DNA from: Actinomycetota bacterium
GTDB taxonomy: Bacteria; Actinomycetota; Actinomycetes; Nanopelagicales; Nanopelagicaceae
NCBI GenBank assembly: GCA_009698615.1
Contig: WLPU01000001.1
Span: 124,001-188,000, forward strand
Direction of reading: 5' to 3'
DNA: 64,000 nt
Position 1 is the stretch's first letter, and every line of letters begins with the position of its first letter. The translations under genes and the position numbers were made by a program. Positions 52,657 through 62,277 of the stretch are shown here, piece by piece. Below the pieces are notes generated by a model. That model worked only from the letters and a program-made list of their open reading frames with translations, made no database searches and was not told where the DNA came from.

Positions 52657-53567
52657 CACATTCATCGTGGGCATACGTTTCAAACTATTTGATTTACTCC
52701 GCGATGACCGTGTATACCTTGGCTTTTTTTGCGCATGCGTATGAAACTGCTTGGGCTGTTCGTAGCCCTGCGGCAGAACCTACCCAAGGGAACTTGTTAA
52801 CAAAAACATTGGATTACTCGCGCACCGAAAAAGTGGCTCGAATTGCTACAGCATTCATGATCTTGGGATTTCTCCTGTTGTTCGCTGGCGTAGTCGCTCG
52901 TGGAATTTCTGCCGGACGTGTCCCTTGGGGAAACATGTATGAGTTTTCAATTACTGGCGCGCTAGCTTTTTGCGGCGCTTATCTAGCGGCCCTTCGCAAA
53001 TATGACTTGCGCTGGTTGGGTCTGCTTGTATCTATAGCGGTGCTTCTAACACTTGGTACTGCGATCACCGTTCTTTACCGTCCAAGTGCACCACTTGTTC
53101 CTGCACTTAAATCCACCTGGTTAGTAATTCACGTATCGGCCGCAATCATCTCAGGCGGTGTTTTCCTTCTCGCAAACACAATAGCTGCGGCATATTTGTA
53201 TCTTGATTCAATGGAGCAAAAAGGTGAAAGAAAAGCCTGGGCAAAACGTTTGCCTTCCCTAGAAGTTCTCGATCAACTCTCCTACCGACTTATTGCATTT
53301 GTTTTTCCCCTCTGGACTTTTGCTGTTATTGCAGGGGCAATTTGGGCAGAGCACGCATGGGGTCGCTACTGGGGTTGGGATCCTAAAGAGACGTGGGCAT
53401 TCATTACCTGGGTGGCATATGCGGCGTATTTACATGCGCGAGTAACCGTTGGTTGGAGAGGTCGTAAAGCCGCTTGGCTGTGCTTATTTGCTGGCTCAAC
53501 ATTCTTATTTAACTATGTTTATGTAAATATCTGGGGAACTGGAAAACATACCTACTCTGGCTTATAA
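52653..53567 (+). CDS. ccsB: Cytochrome c biogenesis protein CcsB/CcsA (ResC)
   Basis: This membrane protein exports and attaches haem to apocytochrome c with ResB. The 304 residues have about eight helices and the WWD haem-binding segment WGRYWGWDPKETWAFITW (about 247-264), with conserved His in VIHVSAAI and AYLHARVT. It is the last gene of the operon. Confidence 0.93.
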   Translation: MTHSSWAYVSNYLIYSAMTVYTLAFFAHAYETAWAVRSPAAEPTQGNLLTKTLDYSRTEKVARIATAFMILGFLLLFAGVVARGISAGRVPWGNMYEFSITGALAFCGAYLAALRKYDLRWLGLLVSIAVLLTLGTAITVLYRPSAPLVPALKSTWLVIHVSAAIISGGVFLLANTIAAAYLYLDSMEQKGERKAWAKRLPSLEVLDQLSYRLIAFVFPLWTFAVIAGAIWAEHAWGRYWGWDPKETWAFITWVAYAAYLHARVTVGWRGRKAAWLCLFAGSTFLFNYVYVNIWGTGKHTYSGL

Positions 53568-53568
53568 G

Positions 53569-53603
53569 AAAACTTTAAAGAGATTTGTTTTAAAGAAAGT
53601 TTT
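53569..53603. terminator. Possible AT-rich terminator after ccsB
   Basis: AAAACTTT and AAAGTTTT pair over 8 bp with a 19-nt loop in a 34-bp convergent gap. It is thermodynamically weak. Confidence 0.3.
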
Positions 53604-53856
53604 ATAGCTGACGTAGAAAATCTGGATCATCATCTGGCGGCAAGATTCTGCGTTGCGGCCTGCGATTCTTTCCGGTGCGACGTGGACGACCAGCTATCCA
53701 GAAAGCAATAGACCCAATCGTTGAAAAAACAACTATTAAGAGGATCCATCCCCACTTGGGCAAATTTCGAATTTGAGAAGTATCTGTCTTGGCGCAATCT
53801 ACAAGTGTGTAAATCTGAAAAATAATAGGCAGAACGATCAGTAATCCACGTAGCAT
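53602..53856 (-). CDS. Small PLDc_N-type membrane protein
   Basis: This 84-residue protein has two transmembrane helices (LLIVLPIIFQIYTLVDCA; WGWILLIVVFSTIGSIAFWIAG), each matching the half-units of the phospholipase D-nuclease N-terminal family. The RNLPKWGWILLIV turn lies between them, and a basic/acidic cytoplasmic tail (RRTGKNRRPQRRILPPDDD) follows. Such proteins are found beside menaquinone genes in many actinobacteria. It follows menA on the minus strand by 20 bp. Function unknown. Confidence 0.75.
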   Translation of the reverse strand: MLRGLLIVLPIIFQIYTLVDCAKTDTSQIRNLPKWGWILLIVVFSTIGSIAFWIAGRPRRTGKNRRPQRRILPPDDDPDFLRQL

Positions 53857-53876
53857 GAGCGGAGTCTATTCCATTC

Positions 53877-54734
53877 TCAAGAAAGCCACAGCGCAGTTGC
53901 AAACAGGCCGGCGAAGAGCAATTGCAGCTGACCGGTCTTGGCTAGCAGAGGAATGAGAGCAAGCCCTTGCCGATCACTTCGCACAAGTTTGCTTAATCGA
54001 AAAGTGAGGGGAAGTAGAGCAAGCGTGATCAGCGCCCACGGTGTCAGCGTGAGTAGAGCAGCAGTATGCGCAATCACTAATAGCGCAACAAAGAAATTTC
54101 GACTGTTTCGATCTCCCAGGCGAACTGCGAGTGTGCGTTTGCCAAAAAGAGCATCCTTTTCTCTATCCCGGATGTTATTGATGGCAAGCAATGCGCAGGC
54201 AATGCATCCGACTGGAACTGCAACTATAAAACTCGCAATAGTGATCGTCTCGGTTTGAACGTAAAACGAGCCCATCGTCGCAACCAAGCCAAAAAAAATG
54301 AAGACAGAAATTTCTCCATAGCCGCTGTACCCGTATGGACTCTTGCCCCCGGTGTAAGCCCATGCGGCAAACATTGCGACTGCACCTATTGCTATGAGCC
54401 ACCAAGAAGTCATCGAGGCCAAAATTAAACCCGCGATTCCAGCGATAAAAAATGAGACGAAAGCCGCGCGCTTGACGGCCTGCGCACTTGCTAATCCACT
54501 GGCAACAATTCGCGTGGGTCCGACTCTGTCGCTATCGGTTCCGCGAATTCCATCGGAGTAGTCATTTGCAAAGTTCACGCCGATCTGAAGCCAGATGGCC
54601 ACCTTGAGAGCCAGTGCTGCGCGAAACCAGTTGAAATCACTACCTGCCAGAGATGATGCAACTAACACCGGTGCGATTGCTGCGGGAAGAGTGCGGGGGC
54701 GGGCTCCCTGAATCCAAATTGAAACCGTTGTCAT
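53877..54734 (-). CDS. menA: 1,4-dihydroxy-2-naphthoate polyprenyltransferase
   Basis: MenA attaches the isoprenoid chain to dihydroxynaphthoate in the membrane. The 285 residues show the UbiA-family Asp motif NFANDYSDGIRGTDSDR (about 54-70) and the second AINNIRDREKDALFGKRTLAVRLG (about 185-208), with eight or so helices. Its start overlaps the menE stop by 4 bp. Confidence 0.94.
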   Translation of the reverse strand: MTTVSIWIQGARPRTLPAAIAPVLVASSLAGSDFNWFRAALALKVAIWLQIGVNFANDYSDGIRGTDSDRVGPTRIVASGLASAQAVKRAAFVSFFIAGIAGLILASMTSWWLIAIGAVAMFAAWAYTGGKSPYGYSGYGEISVFIFFGLVATMGSFYVQTETITIASFIVAVPVGCIACALLAINNIRDREKDALFGKRTLAVRLGDRNSRNFFVALLVIAHTAALLTLTPWALITLALLPLTFRLSKLVRSDRQGLALIPLLAKTGQLQLLFAGLFATALWLS

Positions 54735-55828
54735 TGCATTTGTCTTTCATGGATCATGAGGAGGGATAAAGCCTTACGATCAACTTTTCCAATACTTATC
54801 AGGGGCAATGAAGGTAAGGAAATAAATCCTTTTGGTTTAGCAATTTCGCCTAATGAACTAGATAGGAATGCGGTGATCTCACTTGTAGAGACGGTTGATT
54901 CACCAGCGATTGCGACATGTAGTGCAGAGCCCCATTCAGCATCTGCAATCGCAAACGCGGCAAATTCAATATTTGGAAAGCGAGATTGAAGAGCACTTTC
55001 AACGGCGCTTAAAGAAATTTTCTCTCCGCCGCTAATGATTACATCGTCAGCTCTTCCATCGACAGTGAGCTTGTTATCAGTGAAGGTACCTAAGTCGCTC
55101 GTGATGAAAGAACCATCCACAATAGATCGGTTCCATGACTTTTCATCATTAATGTAAATTGATGCGAGAACTGGTCCGCTGATTGCAATTAACCCTTGTG
55201 AGGAAATTTTAAGTGCGACTCCATCAAGAGGCTGGTTGTTATAAACACAGCCGCCAGTCGTTTCAGTCATTCCATACGTGGAGACAAGATTAATTCCTAA
55301 TTCAGTGGCTTGTTTACGGATTGCATCAGGAAGGGCGGCTCCCCCTACGAGTACTGCCTGGCATTTCTGTAAATGATTGAGTAATAGCGCATCACCATTA
55401 AGTGCGCGGAAAAGTTGAGTCGGAACTATGGCGGTAAAATCTGCATCCATATATTTATCTGCAGTACGAAGATCGATTGGACTTGTACCAAGTTCAACGC
55501 TGCGTGTTAATACATTCACTGCAGCAATGTGTATCATCGGTAAGAGAAGCGACCATTGTTGCCCTGGCTTTGCTCCAAGAAATTTGTGCGAAGCACGGGC
55601 TGATGCAACCAGAGCCGATGCGCTGATACCAACTTCTTTTGGGCTGCCAGTGGATCCACTTGTTCCGATTACGACGCAGATTTCCGGCGAGACTGAGGTG
55701 GTCGAACATTCACCAAATCCCAATGCCGGCCCAGCTCCCGAAATGGCCGATGCCAAATCGATCATTACCTGGGGGATCGAGCACGCTGCGCCTACGTGTA
55801 GCAGTTCTCGTTGTGACGACATATCCAT
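54731..55828 (-). CDS. menE: O-succinylbenzoate-CoA ligase
   Basis: MenE activates o-succinylbenzoate as its CoA thioester. The 365 residues are the short form also seen in mycobacteria, lacking much of the N-terminal ANL subdomain. The ATP motif GTSGSTGSPKEV, STYGMTETTGGCVYN, and DGRADDVIISGGEKISLSAVE with the late Lys in ISIGKVDRKAL are all present, so it should be active. It is divergent from menB. TAGCCT lies 9 nt before ATG 55828. Confidence 0.9.
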   Translation of the reverse strand: MDMSSQRELLHVGAACSIPQVMIDLASAISGAGPALGFGECSTTSVSPEICVVIGTSGSTGSPKEVGISASALVASARASHKFLGAKPGQQWSLLLPMIHIAAVNVLTRSVELGTSPIDLRTADKYMDADFTAIVPTQLFRALNGDALLLNHLQKCQAVLVGGAALPDAIRKQATELGINLVSTYGMTETTGGCVYNNQPLDGVALKISSQGLIAISGPVLASIYINDEKSWNRSIVDGSFITSDLGTFTDNKLTVDGRADDVIISGGEKISLSAVESALQSRFPNIEFAAFAIADAEWGSALHVAIAGESTVSTSEITAFLSSSLGEIAKPKGFISLPSLPLISIGKVDRKALSLLMIHERQMQ

Positions 55829-55869
55829 TGCCCACGTAGGCTAGTGCTCAGACCCGTGCAGGAGGAAAT

Positions 55870-56748
55870 GTGAGCAAGCCAATTAAGCGTGAGTTCGGTA
55901 GCCGCGCAATCCCAGGCTGGAAAAAAGCTGCGGGCGGAGAGAAATTCACTGACGTTATATATGAAGTTGCTGATTCCATCGCCAAGATCACAATTAACCG
56001 ACCAGAAGTACGCAATGCGTTTCGTCCTCAAACAATTATTGAACTTCAGAGTGCATTTTCACTTGCGCGAGATGATGAAAAAGTCGGTGTGATTATTTTT
56101 ACTGGTGCAGGTACCGAAGCCTTTTGTTCCGGTGGAGATATGCAAGTACGCGGAGATGACGGATATCTTGGAGATGACTCATTAGCTAAGAAAGGAATTG
56201 GTCGCCTCAATGTTTTAGATCTACAAGTACAAATTCGCCGCACGCCCAAACCTGTCGTAGCAATGGTTGCGGGCTGGGCGATTGGTGGAGGACATGTTCT
56301 TCATGTGGTCTGTGACTTAACCATCGCAGCAGATAATTCTAAGTTTGGACAGACAGGTCCAATGGTGGGCTCTTTTGATGGCGGCTATGGTGCCGGTTTA
56401 CTCGCAGCACATGTTGGACAGAAGAAAGCACGTGAGATTTGGTTCCTCACTCGCCAATACGATGCACAAGAGGCGCTCGCAATGGGGTTAGTGAACGCCG
56501 TTGTGCCTGTTGCAGAACTAGAAGCCGAAACAGTGTCCTGGTGTCGAGAAATGTTGCGTAATTCGGCAATGGCACTTCGCTTGCTCAAAGCCAGCTTGAA
56601 TGCGGCAGATGACGGTCTGGCAGGAGTTCAACAATTAGCAGGGGATGCAACTTTGCTTTTCTATATGACAGAAGAAGGCCAAGAGGGACGAAACGCCTTT
56701 AATGAAAAGCGACCACCAGATTTTGGGAAATTTCCAAGGCGTCCTTAA
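55870..56748 (+). CDS. menB: 1,4-dihydroxy-2-naphthoyl-CoA synthase
   Basis: MenB closes the second ring of the naphthoquinone. The 292 residues of the crotonase fold show [16 protein letters not shown], the oxyanion-hole [28 protein letters not shown] and the [20 protein letters not shown] active-site segment. AGGAGG lies 5 nt before the GTG. menC begins on the base after its stop. Confidence 0.95.
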   Translation: MSKPIKREFGSRAIPGWKKAAGGEKFTDVIYEVADSIAKITINRPEVRNAFRPQTIIELQSAFSLARDDEKVGVIIFTGAGTEAFCSGGDMQVRGDDGYLGDDSLAKKGIGRLNVLDLQVQIRRTPKPVVAMVAGWAIGGGHVLHVVCDLTIAADNSKFGQTGPMVGSFDGGYGAGLLAAHVGQKKAREIWFLTRQYDAQEALAMGLVNAVVPVAELEAETVSWCREMLRNSAMALRLLKASLNAADDGLAGVQQLAGDATLLFYMTEEGQEGRNAFNEKRPPDFGKFPRRP

Positions 56749-57735
56749 ATGCTGGATTCAATTCTTGAATCTCTTCACGTCGTTGATCTTCCAACTAAAA
56801 CTAATTTTCGCGGAGTCACCTCTCGCGAAGTTGCTCTTTTTCAAGGTCCCGCTGGATGGGGTGAGTTCTCCCCTTTTCTTGAGTACAGCCCCAAAGAATC
56901 TGTCCCTTGGCTGGTAAGTGCAGTAGAAGCAGCCCTTATTTCACCGCCCACTCCACTGAGAGATTCAATTCAAGTCAATGCCACCTTGCCAGCAATCAAC
57001 GGAGATGCCGAAATTGCTGAAGTACTTTCTTGGTACCCAGGGTGCACTACCGTGAAAATAAAGGTGGGTGGCAATTTAATTCAAGATTTAGATCGTATTG
57101 GCTCTGTTCGAACACTCGCTCCGGACATAAAGATTCGCATAGATGTGAATGCAAATTGGAGCGTAGACGAAGCATTTCGGGCGATCGGAGCCATATCTGA
57201 AATCGGCTCCATTGAGTATGTAGAGCAACCTTGCTCGACTTTGGATGAGCTTCGTGAATTAAAAAGGAAATTGCCGCCCACAGTTTTGATTGCCGGAGAT
57301 GAAGTAGTGAGAAAAGCTTCGCATCCGATGGAACTCAATCTTGCTGGCGCCGTTGATATCGTGATTCTTAAAGTTGCTCCTCTTGGAGGAATAAAAAGAT
57401 CACTTGAGATTGCAAAGAAACATTCTCTTCCTACTGTTGTTTCTAGCGCGCTGGAATCTGCTGTTGGGATTTCTTACGGACTCGCACTCGCATCGGCTAC
57501 ATTGGAATCGCAATACGCCTGTGGCCTAGCGACGGGCGCCCTCCTTCGTGCAGATGTTGCCGCATCCTTCATCGCCCAAGGGTCCATGAAAGTTGGTGTA
57601 GTCGAGCCATCTACTCAACTTCTTGCCTCTCTTGCAGTTTCTCAAGAAAGATTAGATTGGTGGCGAGGGCGAATACGAGATACTTGGTTAGCAGGTTCTC
57701 AACAATGGGTAGAGCGTGAAGGGTGGGCTTGGTGA
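56749..57735 (+). CDS. menC: o-Succinylbenzoate synthase
   Basis: MenC dehydrates SHCHC to o-succinylbenzoate. The 328-residue enolase-superfamily protein has the catalytic Lys pair in TVKIKVGG, metal ligands Asp in RIDVNANWS, Glu in IEYVEQPC and Asp/Glu in IAGDEVVR, and the second Lys in VILKVAPLGG. Junctions with menB and menD are immediate or overlapping. Confidence 0.93.
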   Translation: MLDSILESLHVVDLPTKTNFRGVTSREVALFQGPAGWGEFSPFLEYSPKESVPWLVSAVEAALISPPTPLRDSIQVNATLPAINGDAEIAEVLSWYPGCTTVKIKVGGNLIQDLDRIGSVRTLAPDIKIRIDVNANWSVDEAFRAIGAISEIGSIEYVEQPCSTLDELRELKRKLPPTVLIAGDEVVRKASHPMELNLAGAVDIVILKVAPLGGIKRSLEIAKKHSLPTVVSSALESAVGISYGLALASATLESQYACGLATGALLRADVAASFIAQGSMKVGVVEPSTQLLASLAVSQERLDWWRGRIRDTWLAGSQQWVEREGWAW

Positions 57736-59303
57736 ACACTTCAACGCAGCTTGCACGCGATCTTGTAAGACAGATGATTGCTGGCGGTGTCACTAACGTG
57801 GTTGTGTCCCCAGGTTCACGAAATGCTCCACTATCGATAGCACTTTTTGCTGCGCAACAAGCAAAACTTATAGAAGTGCACGTTCGCATCGACGAGCGCA
57901 CTGCAGCTTTCTTCGCTCTAGGAATTGCGAAAGCTTCGAATAAGCCAGTCGCAGTTGTTTGCACCAGCGGTACAGCCGCAGCTAATTACCATCCCGCAAT
58001 ACTAGAAGCTCACCATTCACAAGTGCCCCTACTTGTAATAACTGCCGATCGCCCAGAGCATCTGCGTAAAACTGGAGCTAACCAAACCACAATGCAAATG
58101 GGACTTTATGGTGGTGCGACAACCTTTTCAGCAGATGTCGCAGGTTCTAATTTCGATTTAACTCAAGCTTTTGCTGGATTACGCATAGGTCCAGTTCACC
58201 TCAACGTTCAGTTTGATGAACCCCTATTACCTGACGACGATGACGGATGGTTAAACCAGATTAAGAAGGCAGCGTTTGATTGGCTTCCATCAACACAGAA
58301 CGCAACGATTGAGATCAAGACGGGTCGTGGCGTCATAGTGATTGGGCACGATCGCGGAGGATTCGACCCCGCAGCAATTTCTAATTTTGCAAGAGAAATT
58401 GGTTGGCCAGTCGTGGCAGAGGACCCTTTGACTTTTCCGGATTCCATTGCGCATGCGTCACTGTTTTTAACTTCCGAAAATACACGCAAGACCCTAAAAC
58501 CCGATGCGGTAATTGTCATCGGGCGCACAACACTTTCACGCTCAATTAATGCTCTAGTCAAATCTGCAGGTGTAGAAATTGTTCTTGACCCTCGTATCAA
58601 GAATGTCGATACCAAGCGAAGCGCAGATCACCTCTACTCGACTATTCCAACGGTTAGCGTAGGAGGACCAATTGATAATCAGTGGCGAGAGCTGTGGAAT
58701 TCTTATAGCAAAAAAACTATCGCTTTGATTGAAAAGTTACCCGCGTGGAGTGAGGCAAGTATTGCTAGGAATATTTCGCGCGAGCTGCCAAAGAACTGCG
58801 CGCTCTTTATCTCTTCCTCTCGTCCAATTAGAGATATTGAAGGTTTTGCCTCTGCGCGCGAGAGTGTTGAAACCTTTGCTAACCGTGGGCTTGCCGGCAT
58901 TGATGGGAATATCTCTACTGCCCTTGGGATTGCAACCCAACGTACATCCACATTTGCAATTGTTGGTGACTTATCTTTTCTGCACGATATGACTGGCCTG
59001 ATTGGAGCAGAGGCAATTAACTGTCGAATTTTAGTAATCAACAATGATGGGGGAGGGATTTTCTCGACTTTGCCGCAATCGGGTACCCCAGGGTTCGAAG
59101 TGATTTTCGGGACACCACATGGATTAGATCCGGCAGCGATTGCGCAATCTATGGGTATTTCGGCGGTGACAGTGAAGGATGAAGTGCAACTCACCAAGGA
59201 AATGGGAAAGCCAATTCAAGGTTTATCGGTCATTGTTGCGGAAGTTCCAAGCAGAGAAGAAAATGCGATGACTTTAAGAAATTTGTATTCAGAATTACTG
59301 TAA
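57732..59303 (+). CDS. menD: 2-succinyl-5-enolpyruvyl-6-hydroxy-3-cyclohexene-1-carboxylate synthase
   Basis: This thiamine diphosphate enzyme joins isochorismate and 2-oxoglutarate. The 523 residues include VVVSPGSRNAPLSIAL, the VRIDERTAAFFALGIAKA activation-site Glu, VCTSGTAAANYHPAILEA, and the thiamine motif GIDGNISTALG..FAIVGDLSFLHDM..NNDGGGIF. GTG 57732 overlaps the menC stop (GTGA). Its 3' end overlaps menF by 9 bp. Confidence 0.95.
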   Translation: MNTSTQLARDLVRQMIAGGVTNVVVSPGSRNAPLSIALFAAQQAKLIEVHVRIDERTAAFFALGIAKASNKPVAVVCTSGTAAANYHPAILEAHHSQVPLLVITADRPEHLRKTGANQTTMQMGLYGGATTFSADVAGSNFDLTQAFAGLRIGPVHLNVQFDEPLLPDDDDGWLNQIKKAAFDWLPSTQNATIEIKTGRGVIVIGHDRGGFDPAAISNFAREIGWPVVAEDPLTFPDSIAHASLFLTSENTRKTLKPDAVIVIGRTTLSRSINALVKSAGVEIVLDPRIKNVDTKRSADHLYSTIPTVSVGGPIDNQWRELWNSYSKKTIALIEKLPAWSEASIARNISRELPKNCALFISSSRPIRDIEGFASARESVETFANRGLAGIDGNISTALGIATQRTSTFAIVGDLSFLHDMTGLIGAEAINCRILVINNDGGGIFSTLPQSGTPGFEVIFGTPHGLDPAAIAQSMGISAVTVKDEVQLTKEMGKPIQGLSVIVAEVPSREENAMTLRNLYSELL

Positions 59304-60515
59304 AGCACTTTTCATTGCAACGAATTTCACTTGGCTCTCAGCATATTCTTTTTCAGGAATAGAATCTGTCACGATTCCACAACCAGCAAAGAGTCGAATC
59401 TCATCCCCAGTAATTTGGCCACAACGAAGTGCAATACCTAGTTCACAATCTCCTCGAGAATCAATCCAACCGACAGGTCCGGCATAGCGACCTCGTGACA
59501 TGCCTTCTAGTTCGGTAATCAACTCCGATGCATTTGCTGTAGGAGTTCCGCAGACTGCCGCAGAAGGATGAAGCTTTTCTAAAATTACAAACGCATCTGT
59601 GTGATTGACTGTATCAACGACAGCCCCTGTTACATCGGTGGCCAAGTGCATGACATTTGAAAGATGTAGTACAAACGGAGAGTCCGGAACGTTTGTTGAG
59701 GGACAAAACGGAGCCAGCGAGTCTGCGACCGAACGAACTGCATATCCGTGCTCTTCTAAATCTTTTGATGATCGTGCAAGAGATGCAGCAAGCGCTAAAT
59801 CCTTTTCATCATCGCCCGTCTTGCTAATTGTTCCGGCTAACACTCGTGATGTGACCATTCCTCGATGGAGGCGAAGAAGTAATTCGGGAGTTGCACCGAC
59901 AAGACCTGCCACGGTAAAGCACCATGTAGATGGATATTCAGCGGCCAATTTGAGAAGTATTTGTCGTGGATCAATCTCACCATCTGCAGATGCGGTGAGA
60001 TCTCTGGCCAGTACTACTTTGTCTACTCGAGAATTGCGGATTGCTTGGATTGCTGTGTCCACTTGCTGCTGCCATTGTGGCGCCGAAAGCGTTCCATCTC
60101 GCCACGAATATTGATGTGGCCTGAGAGCTTCAGGTTTTTCGGGCAAATCGGGTTGTGATTTGTCGCCAATCCAAGTAATCCAAGATTTGCCTCCGCGCAT
60201 ACCCACTACTACTTCGGGAATAACAAGAACAGAATCTTCATCTTGCGAAAACGAGAAAGAAGAAAACATTATTGGGCCAGTTCCGATTGCATGAACCGAG
60301 TCGGTAACAGCGAATTTCTCCAAGTGTTTGTGCCACCAGTTTTGTGCATCGCGAAACCGATGTGGACCCGAGACCGTTGTTGTGGCGAAAACTCCCCAAC
60401 CAACCAGGCCGTCTCCACCCCGCACCCACGACAAGGGATTGTCTTTAGGCAGCAACTCTAAAAGCGGAAGATGGTCGCCTAAGCGCGCGGTTGTTACAGG
60501 AATTAGTTGGGGCAC
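59295..60515 (-). CDS. menF: Isochorismate synthase
   Basis: MenF converts chorismate to isochorismate, the entry step of menaquinone synthesis. The 406 residues match the chorismate-binding fold with KVVLARDLTASADGEIDP, FTVAGLVGATPELLLRLHRG, AGTISKTGDDEKD and the C-terminal HPSAAVCGTPTANA and GRYAGPVGWIDSRGDCELGIALRC blocks. It starts at a GTG 9 bp after bioY, so the two genes are likely co-transcribed on the minus strand. Confidence 0.92.
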   Translation of the reverse strand: MPQLIPVTTARLGDHLPLLELLPKDNPLSWVRGGDGLVGWGVFATTTVSGPHRFRDAQNWWHKHLEKFAVTDSVHAIGTGPIMFSSFSFSQDEDSVLVIPEVVVGMRGGKSWITWIGDKSQPDLPEKPEALRPHQYSWRDGTLSAPQWQQQVDTAIQAIRNSRVDKVVLARDLTASADGEIDPRQILLKLAAEYPSTWCFTVAGLVGATPELLLRLHRGMVTSRVLAGTISKTGDDEKDLALAASLARSSKDLEEHGYAVRSVADSLAPFCPSTNVPDSPFVLHLSNVMHLATDVTGAVVDTVNHTDAFVILEKLHPSAAVCGTPTANASELITELEGMSRGRYAGPVGWIDSRGDCELGIALRCGQITGDEIRLFAGCGIVTDSIPEKEYAESQVKFVAMKSALQ

Positions 60516-60524
60516 AATGGATAT

Positions 60525-61100
60525 TTACTTTTGTACAAAGCGCCAAACAAGTGGCAAAGAAGTTCCAGCGATTGCAATCTTAATAACTTCTCCAACAATG
60601 AATGGCGTAAATCCTGCAGAGATTGTCCAAGTCCAGCTTTTGTCAGTGAAGGCATGAAGCCAGAAAAGTCCAAAGGAAAAAATGATTACGTTGCCGAGCA
60701 ACATTGCAGGAATGGAAGTGATGATTCGTTGATCCCAACGGCGACCAGCGAGCGCACCAATAACGAAAGAGGCAACTAACATTCCAACTAAGTACCCACC
60801 TGTTGCGCCAGTGAGACGTGCTAATCCATGTCCGGCATTAGCAAAAACAGGAGCGCCTGCGATTCCAACCAAGATGTAGGTTAAGAAAGTCATTACACCC
60901 AACGATGCGCCGTAACTCGATCCGATCAGTAGAACAGCCAGAGTCTGTCCAGTGACAGGAACGGGTGAGCCAGGAATTGGAAGTGCAATTTGGGCAAGGG
61001 CTGCGATAAAGAGCGTTCCTGAGGCAACGAGCACAGAGGAAGTCAGGGCGCTGGAACGAGGCAAGAGTGCGCTTCGAAGTGAAATGCTCGAGGTAGACAT
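60525..61100 (-). CDS. bioY: Biotin transporter BioY
   Basis: BioY is the membrane substrate-binding unit of biotin ECF uptake. The 191 residues have six helices and the family motifs PIPGSPVPVTGQTLAVLLIG, SLGVMTFLTYILVGIAGAPVF and GHGLARLTGATGGYLVG. AAGGAG lies 6 nt before ATG 61100, so the track start is too early. No bioM/bioN genes are adjacent, so it works alone or with shared energising subunits. A TAGGCT -10 is 42 nt upstream. Confidence 0.93.
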   Translation of the reverse strand: MSTSSISLRSALLPRSSALTSSVLVASGTLFIAALAQIALPIPGSPVPVTGQTLAVLLIGSSYGASLGVMTFLTYILVGIAGAPVFANAGHGLARLTGATGGYLVGMLVASFVIGALAGRRWDQRIITSIPAMLLGNVIIFSFGLFWLHAFTDKSWTWTISAGFTPFIVGEVIKIAIAGTSLPLVWRFVQK

Positions 61101-61144
61101 ATCCGCTCCTTCTAGAAAGCCGTCAGGTTTTGATTTGTGAGGTG

Positions 61145-61154
61145 AGCCTACTCT
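61145..61154. promoter_or_regulatory. Overlapping divergent -10 elements, bioY and menG
   Basis: On the minus strand TAGGCT (61145-61150) serves bioY; on the plus strand TACTCT (61149-61154) serves menG. They share two base pairs, so the two promoters should exclude each other. Confidence 0.45.
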
Positions 61155-61170
61155 GCAGGAGAATAGAGCC

Positions 61171-61863
61171 ATGGCCCGCGCGAATCTCAATAAAGACCCT
61201 GATGAAGTTGCGGCGATGTTTGATGGCGTGGCAAAGCGCTACGACCTAGTTAATGATCTCCTGAGCTTAGGCAGAACTCGAGCGTGGCGAAAAGCGACCA
61301 CAGCGATCATCGCTCCTGCACCCGGGATGAAGATTCTTGATCTGGCCGCCGGCACGGGATCATCGAGCGCGCCCCTGGCTGCAGCCGGGGCCGATGTCAT
61401 CCCCACCGATTTTTCACAGGGGATGCTCACAGCTGGACGCGCTCGCCACCCCCATCTGCCTTTTACTCACGCGGACGCACTTGATCTGCCCTTTGAACCG
61501 AACCGATTTGATGTCGTCACCATCTCCTTTGGCCTTCGAAATACTGCCGATTGTGACAAGGCTCTGGCTCAAGCCTTGCGAGTCACCAAACCAGGCGGTC
61601 GAATCGTCATAGCTGAGTTTTCGCACCCCACATGGCGCCCGTTTCGCACTATTTATATGAATTATCTGATGAAGGCGCTACCTGTAATCGCTAGGAAAAC
61701 CTCCAGTAACCCCGATGCCTATATTTATCTGGCCGAATCGATTCAGAGTTGGCCAACCCAGCAGGAGTTAGCGGATCGAATGGCGCGGGCAGGGTGGAGC
61801 CAGGTCGGGTGGCAAAACCTCACCGGCGGGGTTGTTGCAGTTCACATCGGGAGCAAGCCCTAA
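61171..61863 (+). CDS. menG: Demethylmenaquinone methyltransferase
   Basis: MenG/UbiE adds the final methyl group to the menaquinone ring using S-adenosylmethionine. The 230 residues show [26 protein letters not shown], the SAM motif [36 protein letters not shown] and [18 protein letters not shown] lies about 9 nt before the ATG. Downstream nuoA begins 42 bp later, placing quinone synthesis beside the quinone-using complex. Confidence 0.95.
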   Translation: MARANLNKDPDEVAAMFDGVAKRYDLVNDLLSLGRTRAWRKATTAIIAPAPGMKILDLAAGTGSSSAPLAAAGADVIPTDFSQGMLTAGRARHPHLPFTHADALDLPFEPNRFDVVTISFGLRNTADCDKALAQALRVTKPGGRIVIAEFSHPTWRPFRTIYMNYLMKALPVIARKTSSNPDAYIYLAESIQSWPTQQELADRMARAGWSQVGWQNLTGGVVAVHIGSKP

Positions 61864-61890
61864 CGGTCATAAGCACTGCGTTGGCGACAA

Positions 61891-61896
61891 TAGGAT
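61891..61896 (+). promoter_or_regulatory. Possible -10 of the nuo operon
   Basis: TAGGAT ends 9 nt before ATG 61906; there is no Shine-Dalgarno, so the transcript would be leaderless or nearly so. Confidence 0.4.
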
Positions 61897-61905
61897 TTCC
61901 CCACC

Positions 61906-62277
61906 ATGAACTCCACAGGCAATCCCTATGTACCGATCTTGGTGATTGGGGCCATTGGCTTTGGATTTGCTGCCTTCTCACTTGTTGCAGCTGCGATCAC
62001 TGGGCCTAAGCGATACAACCGCGCAAAGGCTGATCCATATGAGTGCGGAATAGAACCCAGCCCACAAGCGGCTGAAGGTGGACGTTTTCCCGTGAAGTAT
62101 TTTCTCACCGCAATGCTGTTTATTATTTTTGATATTGAAATTGTTTTTCTTTATCCATGGGCCGTTACTTTCGACAAGCTTGGCGTTTTCGGATTAGTTG
62201 AAATGTCTATATTCATTGCCACTGTTTTCGTTGCTTACGCCTATGTCTGGCGCCGCGGCGGACTGGAATGGGATTAA
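61906..62277 (+). CDS. nuoA: NADH-quinone oxidoreductase subunit A
   Basis: NuoA is a membrane subunit of complex I. The 123 residues have three helices and the conserved loop [42 protein letters not shown]. It is the first gene of the nuo operon; its end overlaps nuoB by 10 bp. Confidence 0.95.
   Translation: MNSTGNPYVPILVIGAIGFGFAAFSLVAAAITGPKRYNRAKADPYECGIEPSPQAAEGGRFPVKYFLTAMLFIIFDIEIVFLYPWAVTFDKLGVFGLVEMSIFIATVFVAYAYVWRRGGLEWD

Noticed and set aside
54731-55828. MenE as a truncated pseudogene
   Set aside because: The short length is normal for actinobacterial MenE, and all ATP and CoA-ligase motifs are intact.
58703-59197. 164-codon minus-strand ORF opposite menD
   Set aside because: Shadow; menD motifs are continuous on the other strand.
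59605-60114. 169-codon plus-strand ORF opposite menF
   Set aside because: Shadow of a conserved enzyme; composition is typical of an antisense frame.
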